Counted from the stretch's first letter, positions 36,198-48,833 are shown. The stretch: 64,000 nucleotides of DNA from Amoeboaphelidium protococcarum (GCA_023515745.1 JALECJ010000258.1:1306501-1370500), one strand, 5' to 3'. Made by a program: numbers and translations. The notes: generated by a model from the letters alone, not told the origin.

Positions 36198-37274
36198 TCA
36201 AATAAAGTGGTAACACTTCATAAGAGGCACCTTTTGGATAACTTTACGCGTGAGTAACAACTACTTGATCGCGTTGAACTGCGACTCGTCATGAACGTCA
36301 TATTTATCTTGAAGCCACTTGTTCAACTATCGCTCACTAAACACCTTGTCTTGAGGTGTAAATGCACGACGATACAACTTCTTGCTGATATCAATCTTCA
36401 ATGGCACTCCGATAGCTGCATTATTGGACTTTAGGATATACTTGCACCATTGATCAAACTGGAATTGGGTGAAATCGTACGATAACAGAGCATCTTTCCA
36501 CAGTCTGTAGAGAGTAGTGTTATCGTTACAGATTGAAATATAGTTCTTACTGATCATGGCCGGCAGCAGGGAGTCACCACCATCAAGCGGATCATTTGCA
36601 TCATCGATAGCCTTAATCAAACCATCAATGTCGCGTCCATGAGACAGCAGCGGCTTCACTTCAGCACCATCTTACGTAGCCTTGTTCAGTTACAAAGTAC
36701 ATGGAATCAAAATGAAGTACTTATTACTTAGGTAATTGGCAACATGTTGAGCCACTTCAACTGAGCATAGTTGATCATTTTGAGTAATATTAGAATTGGA
36801 ATCTTACGATATATTAGTCGCGTCAGTCTGAGATGGCAAGCTGGAGACTGACAATAATTGCGGCAAATGAACACCCACCAGTCTTTAAATCAATTCTATC
36901 GCATCTGCTCCCGTGAATACATTAGGATGTTTAATACCAAACGCCATTACAGTCTTTGATTTAAAAGCAATTTCCTACCGAAAATCTTTAATCAGTGCTT
37001 ACAGACTATTAAAATTGCCCTTGTGACGACCATCATTAGATTCAGGTGAAGATTGTCGCGTTTCAGATTGATCAATGCCGGTCAATACATCTTCCACCAG
37101 AGTCTCCGAGGCAGTATAGAATGAACAATTGGACACTTGATTCATTTTGCCAGAATCTTCAGAGAATACCTGCGTCTTTCTACTAAAGAATGTGCCAGAT
37201 CGCTTCAATTTTAACGGTTACTACTGCATCTAAGGACTAGTGTTTCCATCTTCTTACATAACGGGGGACTCCAT
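36198..37274 (-). CDS. DEP-domain protein
   Basis: A single exon of 358 codons. The N-terminus is Gln/Ser-rich with KLKRSGTFFSRK. Residues about 100-205 fit a DEP domain: a start helix (ALIKDFRQEIAFKSK), VFTGADAIELIQRLVG, an inserted Ser/Asn-rich loop, then SVEVAQHVANYLSNKYFILI, the usual V-D-W-L and A-x-x-L-x-x-x-x-x-I pattern. The C-terminal 130 residues are helical and end in LNKWLQDKYDVHDESQ. DEP domains direct signalling proteins to membranes. No second recognised domain was found, so the pathway is unknown. Confidence 0.65.
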
Positions 37275-37713
37275 GATCAGATGAATCAAGCAACGGTCAA
37301 AAATAGGGAAATGGTATCCAAAAAATAGACGTGAATTATTGTCAATAGTAAGATTAATTAATCTACAACACAAAAGAAAGGTGACAATCACTTACAGCGA
37401 TATCAGTGATGACTACAACAAAGGCGATGGTATAATGAGAGTTGCAACGCCCCTTGTTCACGCGACAAGATCAGAACGACTGCTGAAGCGGGGCGTGGCT
37501 ATTAGATTTTCCATCGCGGTGACAGTTTTATCGCCTCACATTCACATTTACTCGTTCTATTTTAAATCTGGCGTCATCTTTTGAATTCTTTTTACTTCTC
37601 CTATTATTTCCTGGTATTTTTAGAGCAGATTTCTTGTTTCAACTTGAACACAATCATCGTTACTTAGTTCTATTATCACGAGTTTAGCAGATAAGATCTT
37701 TAAAAAAGAAGGG
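37275..37713. promoter_or_regulatory. 439-bp divergent promoter with GC-box inverted repeat
   Basis: It separates the divergent DEP and KIAA0930-like genes. ACGCCCC (37447-37453) and GGGGCGT (37490-37496) form an inverted repeat, with an inner CTTGT/ACAAG pair at 37454-37458 and 37465-37469. CCCCT and AGGGG are also stress-element cores in fungi. A 246-bp open frame here has no recognisable product. Confidence 0.35.
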
Positions 37714-39033
37714 ATGAATCTGAATAAAATATTAGAACGGCTAGTGGGAGAAGAGATTGTGAATAAGAGGGCCAAGAGTTACTTGGGCTATGAGCAGAAG
37801 ATGGAGAGTAGAGAGAGTGATAACTATGGTGTATATGCTGCCAAGTTAAAAGATTTTGTCAGTGACTGGTTGAATGACTAAAGTAATGATTTACCATAGC
37901 CATTTGACAATGAGCTCTAACAAGATTAATTTTGGAAAGATCTTATACGGCGATATCTTGTACTTAACTCTAGATAGTTATCAACATCATCTGATTAGGA
38001 CGCTGATGCTAGTTAAACTGAATCTGTTGATTAATAATCTTTTGATGACTTGTTCTTCTTTGTGGTTGATGATTATTCCAAGTCTACCGCAACTGATAAT
38101 AGCAATAATAATGAATCTGGAGGATCTTAGTCCGTTAATGTTATAGTGCGCAGAAATGATGCGGACACTTCGCTTGAAGTTCATGTTGCACATATACTAC
38201 CTAGTGCAGAGATTAGATGGAAGGACACGCTGCTCCTCAATCTAATTTGCCATTTACAGTACTAAATTGTAGTCTCAAAGTGCACAAAGAATCTGAATAT
38301 TTATCGCAGTGAGCGATAATAGAAATTGAAGATTTCAAGTACCACTTTGATACCTCTAGAGTAATCAGTGAAGAATCTGTACGCGTCACCATATAAAATG
38401 ACTGTAATGGATGCTGGTCGATCACACGATAAATCGTCGTCGTCACTGAGTAGCCATAAGTTGACTTATCCTATTTGCTACTTTACATTGAGCGATTATG
38501 ATTCTGCAAGTTATAGTGAGGAATCTGAAGGCAGTAAAAGTGGAGATATAATTCTCAATGACAACCTGCATGAACGAGACTTGGAGTATTTGACAGTGGA
38601 ATTGATCCTCAAGATTCCACAATTGACTTCCGGTGGTGATGATATATCAACAGATATGACTCTGTTCCAGGGTGCCGTGTCTTATTATGCGCTACGGGAA
38701 GCCTTTTAGACTAAGCGGAGATAATCTGTGTAATTCGACCCTCTTCAGAATTTGAAGAACGTTTTCAGCTCCATTAACAGATAATTTAAAGGCTAGCAGT
38801 CATCTGTTATATAAAACCAAGACGATGTTCTTCAAGAGCAGTAGTTCATATTGATGCGCGGACCTAATGGGAAAGGCTTTGCTCAAGTGGCTCTATCAGA
38901 GATTGTCTTTGAAGATTATCAGGTTGGCTCGTCACAGATGTAAAGTATCTAAAAGGGATTAAAATGCGACATGGTGTACATATCTCTGCCACAAAGCAGT
39001 ATTATATCTGACATTTTGAATGCATTAATTTGA
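37714..39033 (+). CDS. KIAA0930/C22orf9-family protein
   Basis: A single exon of 439 codons. Segments match the KIAA0930 family (DUF2045): FWKDLIRRYLV and DDLFFFVV early, RWKDTLLLNLICHLQY, LYASPYKMTVMD, LTYPICYFTLSDYD, LTVELILKIP, DMTLFQGAVSYYALREAF and, near the end, LMRGPNGKGFAQVAL. The family is widespread in eukaryotes and its biochemical function is not established. Ser/Asn/Gln loops are expanded relative to animal members. The gene is divergent from the DEP-domain gene and convergent with the next gene, 78 bp away. Confidence 0.75.
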
Positions 39034-39111
39034 TATTACATCACGGTATTTTACACTTTAATATATGCCATTTTCTTACTTCACAGAACGACTGACTTAT
39101 TATGGTTCTAA

Positions 39112-40182
39112 TCATTCCCAGTCAAGTTCTGTGATCAGGCTAGCCTTGTATTATTTTAATGATTCGATTAACCAAGGAAGTCGTGGTAAGCGAGACTTTT
39201 TGATAGCCTTAGGATGCCGAACTAATTAGGACTTGAGAATTACACCATACTCCATCTCCTATGGTATCGTATCATCAGTCTGTTTATCACCTGACGCGTT
39301 TTCTATTACATCAACTTCATTATCAGAGTGACTTTATTAGTCCAATTCCATAAGTGAAGTAGTCTTAAATCTAATGCTGCGAGTATGCTGCAGAGTGCCT
39401 TGATTAATTTAACCACTACTAAAGTTCAGTTCATCCTACTTTTACTCTCGCATCATGTGATGTATTACACGTTAATATGTAATCTCCAGTCGCGGTTCGC
39501 AAGTGTTATACGTATCAATGAGATTTCTATCCATAGTGTCAACTATCACCCTGAAATCATCCAAAGTGATGATAGATTAAATATGCTTCAACGTGGCAAT
39601 AAAATAATGCTAATCCAAAACTCTACCTGTAATATCTTTGGTTTCTTTACCATGGCTGATTAACGTTAACAAGGCAGATATTAACTCGTTGTATGACTGT
39701 ATGCGGGACTTGGGTGAAATGTACCTGATGATGAAGATGCAGGTTGCAACAACCACTGCCTAATTTTCTGATTAAAGTCCGAATACTACTAGGCACTTAA
39801 CAACTGATGAGTTGAAGCTAATTTTCAAAAGCAGCTTGATCAAAATCGACTATGTAATCAACCTTATGCGGATTCTATCATGAATTAGAGTGGTCCGTAT
39901 CAAGGACTTCATCAATATCCAGGAATGCTCATTATTTTACGGATTGAAGACATGTGGACACTTTATCAGCAGAGTGTAGATGAGCATACAGGAGGAGAAC
40001 AGCATCGCAGTATCCAAAGGAGAATTGAGACATTAACAGAGTGGCAACCAGACAGAGTCCATAATCATCTATGCATCACGCAACTTATTTACTTTCAATA
40101 ATCGCCTAACATGGTCAATTCCAAGATGTACATCTTCCTACTTTGATGACTCTAAATAGCCTTTAATTGTTTCAAGATCCAT
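39112..40182 (-). CDS. Unknown alpha-helical protein (356 aa)
   Basis: A single exon from ATG 40182 to TGA 39114-39112. The first 240 residues look like stacked amphipathic helices (GIDHVRRLLKVNKL, TAMLFSSCMLIYTLLIKC, VVVATCIFIIRYI), suggesting an armadillo/HEAT-like or other solenoid fold. An acidic linker then leads to a conserved-looking basic and aromatic end, KKSRLPRLPWLIESLKQ. The family is not recognised. ACGCGT at 40304-40309 lies 122 bp upstream. Confidence 0.6.
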
Positions 40183-40303
40183 TGTGCATTACAAAAGAGC
40201 GTATCCAAGGTGAGTTGATACATTCTCTTTATCATCACTACTGATAACAACTGGGTCTTTTGCTTAACAGCTTTACTATACGCAAAGTTTAGTATATCAA
40301 ATA

Positions 40304-40309
40304 ACGCGT
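40304..40309. promoter_or_regulatory. ACGCGT box (MCB-like)
   Basis: ACGCGT lies 122 bp upstream of the ATG at 40182 in the 284-bp gap downstream of DBF4. Confidence 0.4.
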
Positions 40310-40466
40310 ATACTGTAGATCAAGATTGTCTCTGTAGATTTTAGCCTATAAAACTTGAAACAATCATAGTAGAAACATATTGTAATGACAATTGCACGAA
40401 ATACGAAAAGAAGACACTTTGTGGCATAAAATATTCATCTCTTGTAATCAATAGTATTATACGACA

Positions 40467-42335
40467 TCATTCGTCATCATCATTCACAGCACTGTTGGCA
40501 TCAGAAAGAGGTTCTGTGGCATCGAATTGTTTCAAAATCAGAGCCTCCTTTTTAGAATTGTTCTCTGTTGACAATCTGCGAGATTAGCGCCGTTTCACAC
40601 GATCAGCCAGCGAGAAGTCCGCTCTATCGACTGGCATCTGAGCAACTACTATTGGTCTTTAAATCTGACCAATCAGCGCATCCACCTCTACGTAATTCTG
40701 GTCATCATTAATAAAATCCTTGTGCTTGATTGACGCGCAGTGTTCTACGAGGTCGGCAAATTTCTCCTAACAAACCTCACAAAATCCTGGTTTCTATTCA
40801 GCAGCATCAGCGTCAGATTTCTTTTTGCGCACAGACATGTTGGCGTCCCTCATCTACACCATTTTTAGATATTTCTACTTTGAAGCTTACTCCAACTCCT
40901 CCAGTCGGATAATACGCCCTTCTTCCGTGAGTTATTGGAGCAGTTTCGGTGGTTTCCAACTGAATAGACCGTACGGATCTTTCTGATTACCTGGTTTTTA
41001 ATTCAGTCTCTTCAGCTTCATGGCCTCTTTCGATAACACTGGCCCCTATTCTTCATCCTCATCATCATCATACTCTGGCATGAGCAGATCGGAACTCTCA
41101 GGTGGATAAAACGGGCAATCACCAGGCACACTGTCAAAGTTGAGGTAAGGCAATGTGTACTCATTGGGAAGTAATTCTTGTCCCATTTTCAATTTCTTCT
41201 TACACTCGTGAGATGGCACAAATTCTTTAAACACTGGCCGGTAACAGTTGCCTCTGTCTAATACTAACATGTATGGGAATTTGAATTCATGAAACTGCGA
41301 CTATTTAGGATCTTTATACCAGTATTCTTACAATAGACGTTTACTTTCCAATTGCTAGTAGTCAGGCGCTCCAAAGTACTTCTTCAAAGCAGTAAGGACC
41401 TGATCAACATGAATGACTCGTATACCAGATTCTCGAGCTTCTCGTATAACAGACTCACGGTCAACCTCGATGGATGCGGACGAGTTTACAGTTATCACAG
41501 ACTGAGTGCCGGGGTGCTGAGAGTATATGGAAGCGGCAAGTTTCGGTGCAGCTGACAGCACTGATGCATTATCGACAAAATTACTATTATTGTGATGACG
41601 TCTCATCGGAGGATTAGGACCAGTTTGGGAAAAGTGCTTCTACTACTGAGCTTTACTTTCATTAGCAGACGGATGACAGGATACCAATATGGAGACCGAA
41701 GAGTCAAAAGTGGTAGAGTACTTGCATATTTCATTATCTTGCATAAAGGACTGTATAAAAGCCAGCTTGTGCCTATCCTTGACATCCAGCATGAACACAT
41801 TCTCACGGAAGTACCTGACATAGTTTTTCTATTTCATGCTAAACTACTCTTCCTAAAGCTACTTTGCAGACTTCTACTCCTAGTCCCGCTTTAGCAGTTT
41901 AAAGCTCTGTTGTTATTTGGCCTCAATGTCCATTTCAAAGGTACGTTTACGCAAGGCACGGGCTGGCTCTTTATCAGCACTTTTACTTTTTACCTAATTA
42001 GTTGTCACAGCAGCTGCAGGTATATTCTCTTATTCAACAGACTTCTGAGCCACGTCAATCTTGGTGCTAACTCGCTAAATAGATTTAGTAAAACTATATG
42101 AGGCGCCTTGTTGTACTTTAGTGGTGACAGTGGTACGCTTTCTCTCCTTCTACTACATGGCAACTTTTTCTTACAGAGTCGTTACCTTCTTACTCTCAGT
42201 TCTTTCATGACCAGTGATAGCTTAAGTGGAATGAACATAATTACCAGTCACATTGACTTCATTGCGTTTAAGAAGACTAGCAGCATAGGATGACCGCAAC
42301 TTGGGCAGATTAGAGGCAGCAGGCTAGTTCTCCAT
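40467..42335 (-). CDS. DBF4: DBF4, regulatory subunit of Cdc7 kinase
   Basis: One exon of 622 codons. A basic, Gln-rich N-terminus precedes a BRCT-like motif N (about 190-310; YFRENVFMLDV and ARESGIRVIHVDQVLTALKK). Motif M follows near residue 352 (FPYMLVLDRGNCYRPVFKEF). Motif C, the CCHH DBF4-type zinc finger, is at about 512-540 (KPGFCEVCQEKFADLVEHC, then SIKHKDF). All three motifs are in the family's order. DBF4 activates Cdc7 to phosphorylate Mcm2-7 and fire replication origins. The acidic run DDDEDEE follows motif M. The presence of DBF4 argues for an opisthokont host rather than a ciliate. Confidence 0.92.
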
Positions 42336-42661
42336 CAGCAGATACGATAATCAGAGTACTAAAGCAGTTAAATAGTAGATGATAACCAGATATAGGGCAC
42401 TTAAAGAAGAAATAGACAATAGGTGAGAGAACAGTAGAACAATTAAGATAAATGAACAGGCGGCCGCAAAGGGCTGATGATACTGTACAGAGACAACACG
42501 GTGCAGAGAGAGAGAGACCGAGAAATGACCAAAGTTGAAACAGAAAGATGGCGCGCATTGAACCGCGAACTGAGAAGATCAATTGGCGACGAAACTATAT
42601 TTCGCTCATGTTTCACTTCCATCTGTCTCGCTCGGTCTTGATTAATCAACGGCCATCTGAT
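42336..42661. other. 326-bp region upstream of DBF4
   Basis: It contains GCGCGCATTGAACCGCG near 42552 but no ACGCGT. It has a purine-rich tract near 42505-42525. Open frames here on both strands are short and lack recognisable products. Confidence 0.35.
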
Positions 42662-43507
42662 TCAGCTCTTCTCAAACAACTTGGCAATATTCGCCTCCAG
42701 GTTGGCGTCCTATTTAATTACATTGCTCACTTGCTTTACAAAGTCAGGAAATGTTGGATCCTTCAGAATTGCGTCGATTTTGGCATCAATTCCCTCTTCT
42801 TTACCACACAGTTAGTCCTAAGTACTGATCTAAGACGTAATAGAGTTTATGTGTTCATTAATCTTTTGTTAGGTTGCAGTCATTGCTTCGTCAACTTATT
42901 GATCTTCAATTGACTTTGTTGATTCAATCGTTGCAACGGGTATCGAATGTTAAGTAGTATCTACTTGGGCAACGACTGATGCATCTCCGACCGACAAAGT
43001 TGATAGATTAGATGCAGGTGGTATCTAATGCTAAGTTTATCCATTATCAGTAGCTTGTCCAACATTTTACGATGCTAATCTTGGGACGCTCAGCATTGGA
43101 GGACTAAACGTTTGAGACGGCGCACTGTTTCTGACAGGCGCGTTCCAGAATTGAGAAGCCGAGTTTTATGTGAAACTGTCACCATTCGACGCGTCTTTGA
43201 TGTTCAGAGAGCCAGGCAAGCAGTTTTTCAATAAATTACAATCTTCAGTATTTTTGAACTTAAGTTACACCTTGATGGAAGCATTACCTTCAATATACTT
43301 TATGCCAAACGTATCGTTTTTCATTACAAGCTTAACGTTATATTTGCACAGATTTGCCGCGTTTAACCCAAGTTCAAACACAACGCTCTGACTGTCCCGG
43401 ACTATGAGTTTTGAGTCAGCATAATCAACCTAGCAGTTATAACTTCTAGTGTCCCAAGCACTTGTCTTTGGATTGTAAAAGCTAATCTTTCTCAATTCAA
43501 TATACAT
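42662..43507 (-). CDS. REC114-like protein (tentative)
   Basis: A single exon of 281 codons. Residues 1-115 form a beta-rich domain ending in a helix (ELRKISFYNPKTSAW, KLIVRDSQSVVFELGL, SIKVQLKFKNTEDCNLLKNC). This fits the PH-like N-terminal domain of REC114, whose last strand and helix read F-R-V-Q-F then a helix with Cys. The middle is disordered, Ser/Gln/Thr-rich. The C-terminus is a helical unit with IDAILKDPTFPDFVKQV, resembling the REC114 tail that binds MEI4. REC114 is an accessory factor for SPO11 breaks, and SPO11 is in the same window. The call is by pattern only; another PH-like protein is possible. Confidence 0.5.
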
Positions 43508-43679
43508 GACTCTCACAAGATGTACTACTTTAGAAAGCAGATAATCAATGTCAAAGAAACAAAAGTGAAACGAAACGAATAAATCTTTAATCAAATGCTA
43601 CTATACTTGGTCAATATCTACAGTTACGGGTCGGTTTTAAGAGCAAAAGCAAATCAATTCAATGTGACTGCATGGACTT

Positions 43680-44732
43680 TCATGGAATTAAAATAAATGA
43701 ATTTGCACTTATAAGACCGACTTCAGCCTTGGCAATTGCCAGATCGGTAGGCAGCATATCAATCCGAGCCAGTTCATTGAAGTGATAATTAGTTGTTGAT
43801 AGCTTACCCACAAAATCATTCGATATGTTCACATCAGAAGAGGCAGATGATGCGGGTAAAGACGCGTCACCACCAGCACTTTAGCCATTACTAAGAAGGA
43901 AATAATCGATGCAAAAGCCAGTGGCAAAAGCGAGAAGAACAGAGACGGTAAATGCGTTACCATAAGGCAGAGCTGGTTTCAGTCTCTACTCAACACCATT
44001 CCAGGCGGCAGATATCATACTCCACAAATCTTCAGTCTCTCCTTCATCATTATCGTTATTACCATCAGTGATAGCATTCAACTGACGATTAGGAAAGAAG
44101 ATGCCAGATAGTCCAAATCTTGAGCCTCCTGAAGGTAGAGGCGAGTCACTGAATCTTACATCTTGATCACCGATATGATGCGATCGCAGTTGGATGCCAG
44201 ATGTAGAACCTGGCTTTCTCTTTCTCCTGACACGAGTAGACTCTTCGTTTGAACCAACCACCACGACACTTTTACCACCAATGCGACGCGACATCAATGA
44301 TCCACCAGAATATCCAGCAGGGATGGTGACTTGCGATAGAGGAATCGCTTGAAATTCAAGACTGTCATGCGATGACTCAGCATCATCAGTGCTGTACATA
44401 AAGTCACATTCACTAGACGCCCTACTACTGCTAGCAGCACCAGCGCCGGACTCCTTCTTACCATAACGTTGCAATGCATTACTTATGGACTGAGGGTCGG
44501 AATGCTCACGCGCAATAGCAGATGAAGAGGATCTGCTCTTGATTGAACGCGGGCTCCTTGGCGTGTGAGTTCGACTCCCAGTAGTTACAGACCTGACGCC
44601 CAAATCAACATCGTCGCTCTCCAAGTCAGTGCTCAGCATCGAATAAGAGCTCATGCTACTCTTCATATCCTTTTACTCTTAAACAACTAGTAATTATTCC
44701 TCACTCATTCCAACTTGATTAATATCTTCCAT
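43680..44732 (-). CDS. Single-pass membrane protein with Ser-rich cytosolic region
   Basis: One exon of 350 codons. The first about 230 residues are Ser/Arg-rich and probably disordered, with SP/TP sites (THTPRSPRSIKSR, RFSDSPLPS). DLWSMISAAWNGVEQRLKP then forms an amphipathic helix before one membrane segment (FTVSVLLAFATGFCIDYFLL) near 256-275. About 75 residues follow, ending NSFILIP. No family is recognised. The layout suggests an organelle membrane protein regulated by phosphorylation. Confidence 0.65.
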
Positions 44733-45422
44733 TTTTATAATTGACATTCAAGGTTAAACTACACACACACATACAAGATACAAATACAATTAGTACAATT
44801 ACTGTTTCAAACACGAATGAAACGCCCCTGCGGACGGAACAACAAATGAATCAACTGTCGGTTGTTCACGCCAGCAAGGACTCTTTTAAATAAATCTTAC
44901 CTCTTCAAAGAATTGGATTAAATATATATTATTTAAATGAGTAGAATATATAAATTAATGAAATGTGTAAAAGATATAAAAGAATGTCCAAGACTTTTGC
45001 GGGTCAACTGACTGGCCAATTTTCCGATCAGTGTAACACGAGAATCCCAGTCATCTGATCAAATTCTGACAGGAATTAAAGCTGCCTGATTGGCCCTTGA
45101 TTAATACGGATTTGATTCTGTATCATGATTCAAAAACTTCAGCGGTATAGACTTTTTGATATTTTATGCATGGCTTTAAAAATGACCTATTTATGATGCC
45201 ATAATCTTATTGGCCTGTCTTAATCAGAAACTGCCGTGTTATTCATTTCTTTTCTCAAAAGCTGAAATCTCTCACCAATTTCCTTTCTTCAAAACCGCGT
45301 CATATCATCATAATAAATATTATTTTACTTTTTACATGTCGTATTAAAATTAATTTGGTGTCGGTGGTGAGAAGACTTAAGGAAGATAGAGATATGATGA
45401 TTCTTTTTCTTCACATCACACC
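44733..45422. promoter_or_regulatory. 690-bp divergent intergenic region
   Basis: This is the largest gene-free stretch. It separates two divergent membrane-protein genes. TGTTTCA is at 44803-44809 and ATGAAACG at about 44817, followed by CGCCCCT. An (AC)n run is at about 44759-44771. CCAAT boxes occur in both orientations near 45015, 45090, 45212 and 45275. No reading frame or RNA gene is supported. Confidence 0.4.
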
Positions 45423-46913
45423 ATGACTAGCCGCATTACGTAGTAGAGTCCTTTGATGGGAGGGGGAGGAGGAGGAAGTGATTAGTAGAGAAGGCAAGAG
45501 TCGATTGGTTCGCTGGTGACTGCTCTATTCTCTCATAAATGCGCATATAATGGTCAAGGATAAGGTGGTGCTCATACGCGATCACCATATATATAGAATT
45601 CACGTTAGCATTTGAGTAAGTATCGCTGTCATGATGGATATCAACTTGCGAATACTCAAGATTCCGACAGCGATGCCGATTTTGATGATTCTTCACCTTA
45701 TTACACTTCTGCTAATGTTAATATCCCCATAAAACCACAGCAATTGTCATCATCATGCTTCACTCGTGCCTCTCAATTTAATGCTGATAGAATAAGGAAA
45801 TTATAAAGGAAACGACGCAATAGGCTCATAGCGATCGTATGTCTGCTCGTTCTCCTGCTTCTGGGCACCGCGATGGCTGCTGTCGTGGTACCTAAACCTT
45901 CGCAGCATTCCAAAGATTTGTATAGAGGTGAAAAAGTGCTGTATGAGGCAGATGGCAAATGGATACATCAGCTGTCTGTGGAGGGCAGAAAAGTGCAGCG
46001 TGTTCTACTATTTCGTGAACAGCCACCCATGACTAGACGTGAGAAGTTTTCACATGAGATGGCTGTAGATTTGAGCCTGTCACAATTGTCTTATTATAGG
46101 ATTGCTGCGTATGATGGCTCTTCACTCTCTTTAAAGTGGGGATTAAATATGATGCCGAATTCTATAGTTAATTTGTAGATTATTGAGGGCCAAGATGGAT
46201 TTAATAGATTGCAAAAGGGCCAGTTACTGCTTGGTGATAGAGAAATGAAGATGAAGTTATTCGGTATAGAGCCATATGGCACAGTCAATTATACTTTTAG
46301 GAGTCATACTGGGAATACTAGGAAGAGAGCTGTATATTTTATTGTATTTTAGGTGAAGACTATTCCTCTCATTGTTCCATCCTCATCATCATAGACCACA
46401 ATTAGAATTGGAGGGAGTGCCAAGTTGGATGTTGATCTTTTAACTTTTGATACTTCTAAACTGGAACCTGCTCAAAGTTGCGATGAAGCACCTTGTCAGT
46501 TTGTAATCGCACCCACTTAGCGGTTTCTGCTCATCGACGGTCCAGATAAAGATTATACTGGCGCACCTGGCTATTTCTATTATGAGGAACATGCTCGTTT
46601 GTGGCCTTACTTTGCGCTCTTTGGTACTCTTTGTCTTGCCTCGCTCCTGGTTGCCTTACTTGCATGCGCCGTTTATATTCGTAAGTCCTTCTCAATGTCT
46701 CCGCAGTCCGCTTAAAACAGTATTATAAATGGTAATAACAACGCTAATGGTATAAAATTCTGGTCATAATATTCTCTTCGTGGTAATCAAGGCGGTTAAT
46801 TCAATCGCGATGTCGATCAATCGCGTTAATCAGTGTGCAATGTCAGAAATCCATCCAATGCTCAACTCGACTCTTAATAGCCACCTGCATACAATGAATA
46901 ATAACAACAATGA
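45423..46913 (+). CDS. Two-span membrane protein with C-terminal PPxY motif
   Basis: A single exon of 496 codons. The N-terminal 138 residues are Gln/Gly/Ser-rich with a basic RKLQRKRRNR before membrane segment 1 (LIAIVCLLVLLLLGTAMAAV). About 235 lumenal residues look beta-rich, with one Asn sequon and CDEAPC. Segment 2 is YFALFGTLCLASLLVALLAC near 400-420. The tail is Asn/Gln-rich and ends PPAYNE plus poly-Gln. PPxY motifs recruit Rsp5/NEDD4-family ubiquitin ligases, so it may be a cargo or adaptor in endosomal sorting. A second in-frame TGA follows two codons after the stop. The family is unknown. Confidence 0.7.
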
Positions 46914-46974
46914 AAAATGTGAATATTATCTGTGTATTAAATTATTATTCCCTTAAAGACTTATCATTATATAT

Positions 46975-48672
46975 TCAAGCCTTGACAGTCCGCTGAGGAC
47001 CACCAGCTGACTACTTTTAATGAGAGCCATGCTTGGACTTCCTACGACGCTTCTTACTGCTCTTAGTCTAAACATCAGTTAGAGATTGAGGGGCATAAAC
47101 TTCTTGTGGAGCGAGGACACTTTCATTCGATATATTGACCGGCAGAGCTTCTTCCATGTCAATTGCCGGAGTACTACTAGACAAAACTCTCAACTCCATC
47201 TCGGCGGGACGCGGTACAAAGTGATGCTGAGTCAGCGAATCTAAATTGTAACACAACTTCTACAATAGGGACTTGATCTCCAAATGTTCAGGTTTAGGAT
47301 TAGATTAGCTCAACATATCCTCTTTTGCCAATCGAATTACATCGGACTGACCATTGAGCTCTGCTGCGGCTCTAGCCTCCTAATACTCGTTCTCATACAT
47401 CTGCGACAGAGACTGCGCGTTCTGATTATCATCAATCTCGAGGCGCTCCCGCTTACGTCCGTGTCTGTCAGCGGCACCATTCTGCGCTGATGGTGGCAAT
47501 TCATAGTTCCTCTCCACATCATCGAATACGGCATCTTTAATCCTCTGCTTGATCATACTCTCAATGGTTGACGTGAAATCATCAGTGATAATGGGCACTG
47601 GCTTTGAACCGTGATCAAATTCCAGCTGATGCTCAAGAAGACTATTCTCAGGACGGCTCTTACTAGTAGCTTCTCCCAGCATAGTCCATTCCTTCTTCTG
47701 AACATTTTGCTATTCCAGTTTCTCTATCGTCCTCTTCATCTTGAGTTGCTACTTCTAGAAAGGTGTCAGCTCTTCCTCATCTTCATTGCCATCATCTTAC
47801 GTATCTCCTTCTAACAATAAATCTAACTTCTCAACTTCTGATAAATCTTGTTATTCTTCATCGGATAGGAGTTAATGACTATTATTTTCATTGCCTTACT
47901 CAACGTGTTCAAGATCAAAGCCATCATCATCCATATCCAAGCCATCGTTTAACTAATTACCTTCTTATTTACGCGAAGGAGGTGCAAAGAAGTCTGCATA
48001 CATTAAATTTGACGCGTCTAAATCCTCTTCATCCTACTCTTCTTCATCTTCATCTTCATCAAATTATAATCCCTTTACTCTTTCTTAATCAGTAAAGTCC
48101 TCTTCATCTTCCTCCAGATTATCCTCGACTACTACTTCTTAATCAATATCACCATTCGGCGCGTCGGATATACTCAACTGATCCTGGTTATCATCTTCAA
48201 TGTGATCAATCAACTCGGTATCACTCTCTTATGCATCGTCAACTTTTAATATCTAATCAGATGCATCGGAGTCAAATTAGACATCGACATCATCTGAAGC
48301 TTCCGATTAATGAGAAGATGAACCCTCTGCCTCAGAGTCGCCATCTGGCATATAAGCGAGAATCTTCTCCACATAGGCATTTCGCCCCATCTCAATCTGC
48401 TGCCATAGCTAATTCAAATCCATATCTTCCACCACGAACGATTAAAACGTGTCAAAGAGATCCAGATTATCGCTTTCATCATCAAGGCAATGGAGATCGG
48501 TGAACATTTTCTGCATAAACTGAAGCAAGTCAGTCTTTGATTTCTCCACAGACTATAGCTAGATGTCTTTATTATTAGATTTCTGTAACAAGTGTCTATA
48601 ATACGCAGTATCAAAGTATTACGGTGACTATTGCATGCAAGCGATTACTCTATCCATCAGCGTTTTCACCAT
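46975..48672 (-). CDS. MPP10: U3 snoRNP protein MPP10
   Basis: A single exon of 565 codons. The first 300 residues are highly acidic with many Asp/Glu runs, as in MPP10. The conserved region follows: LLEHQLEFDHGSKPVPIIT, IKDAVFDDVERNYELPP, ARAAAELNGQ, EHLEIKSLLQKLCYNLDSL, HHFVPRPAEMELRVLSSS and ALPVNISNESVLAPQEVY. A basic nuclear/nucleolar tail (KSSKKRRRKSKHGS) ends the protein. MPP10, with Imp3 and Imp4, stabilises U3 snoRNA on pre-rRNA for 18S processing. Many UAR codons are used for Gln. It shares a 161-bp divergent promoter with bL19m. Confidence 0.93.
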
Positions 48673-48794
48673 TTTTCACTCAATTTTCCAATTTTGATCA
48701 AAAAACGTTTTCGCTGTAAAAGGAGAAAAGCGTGATTCCTTTTGTACTGTATTTCTGGTCTAAAGCGGATATATATCCTACTTGAATATTGCGA

Positions 48795-48800
48795 ACGCGT
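48795..48800. promoter_or_regulatory. ACGCGT box in MPP10/bL19m divergent promoter
   Basis: ACGCGT lies 123 bp from the MPP10 start (48672) and 34 bp from the bL19m start (48834), in a 161-bp shared promoter. Confidence 0.4.
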
Positions 48801-48833
48801 TTAAATTGTTTGTAATCAAAGTCTCATAACAAA

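Noticed and set aside
44566-44580. GAGTTCGACTCCC resembling a tRNA B box
   Set aside because: It is inside the coding frame of the gene at 43680-44732 and has no matching A box or acceptor stem.
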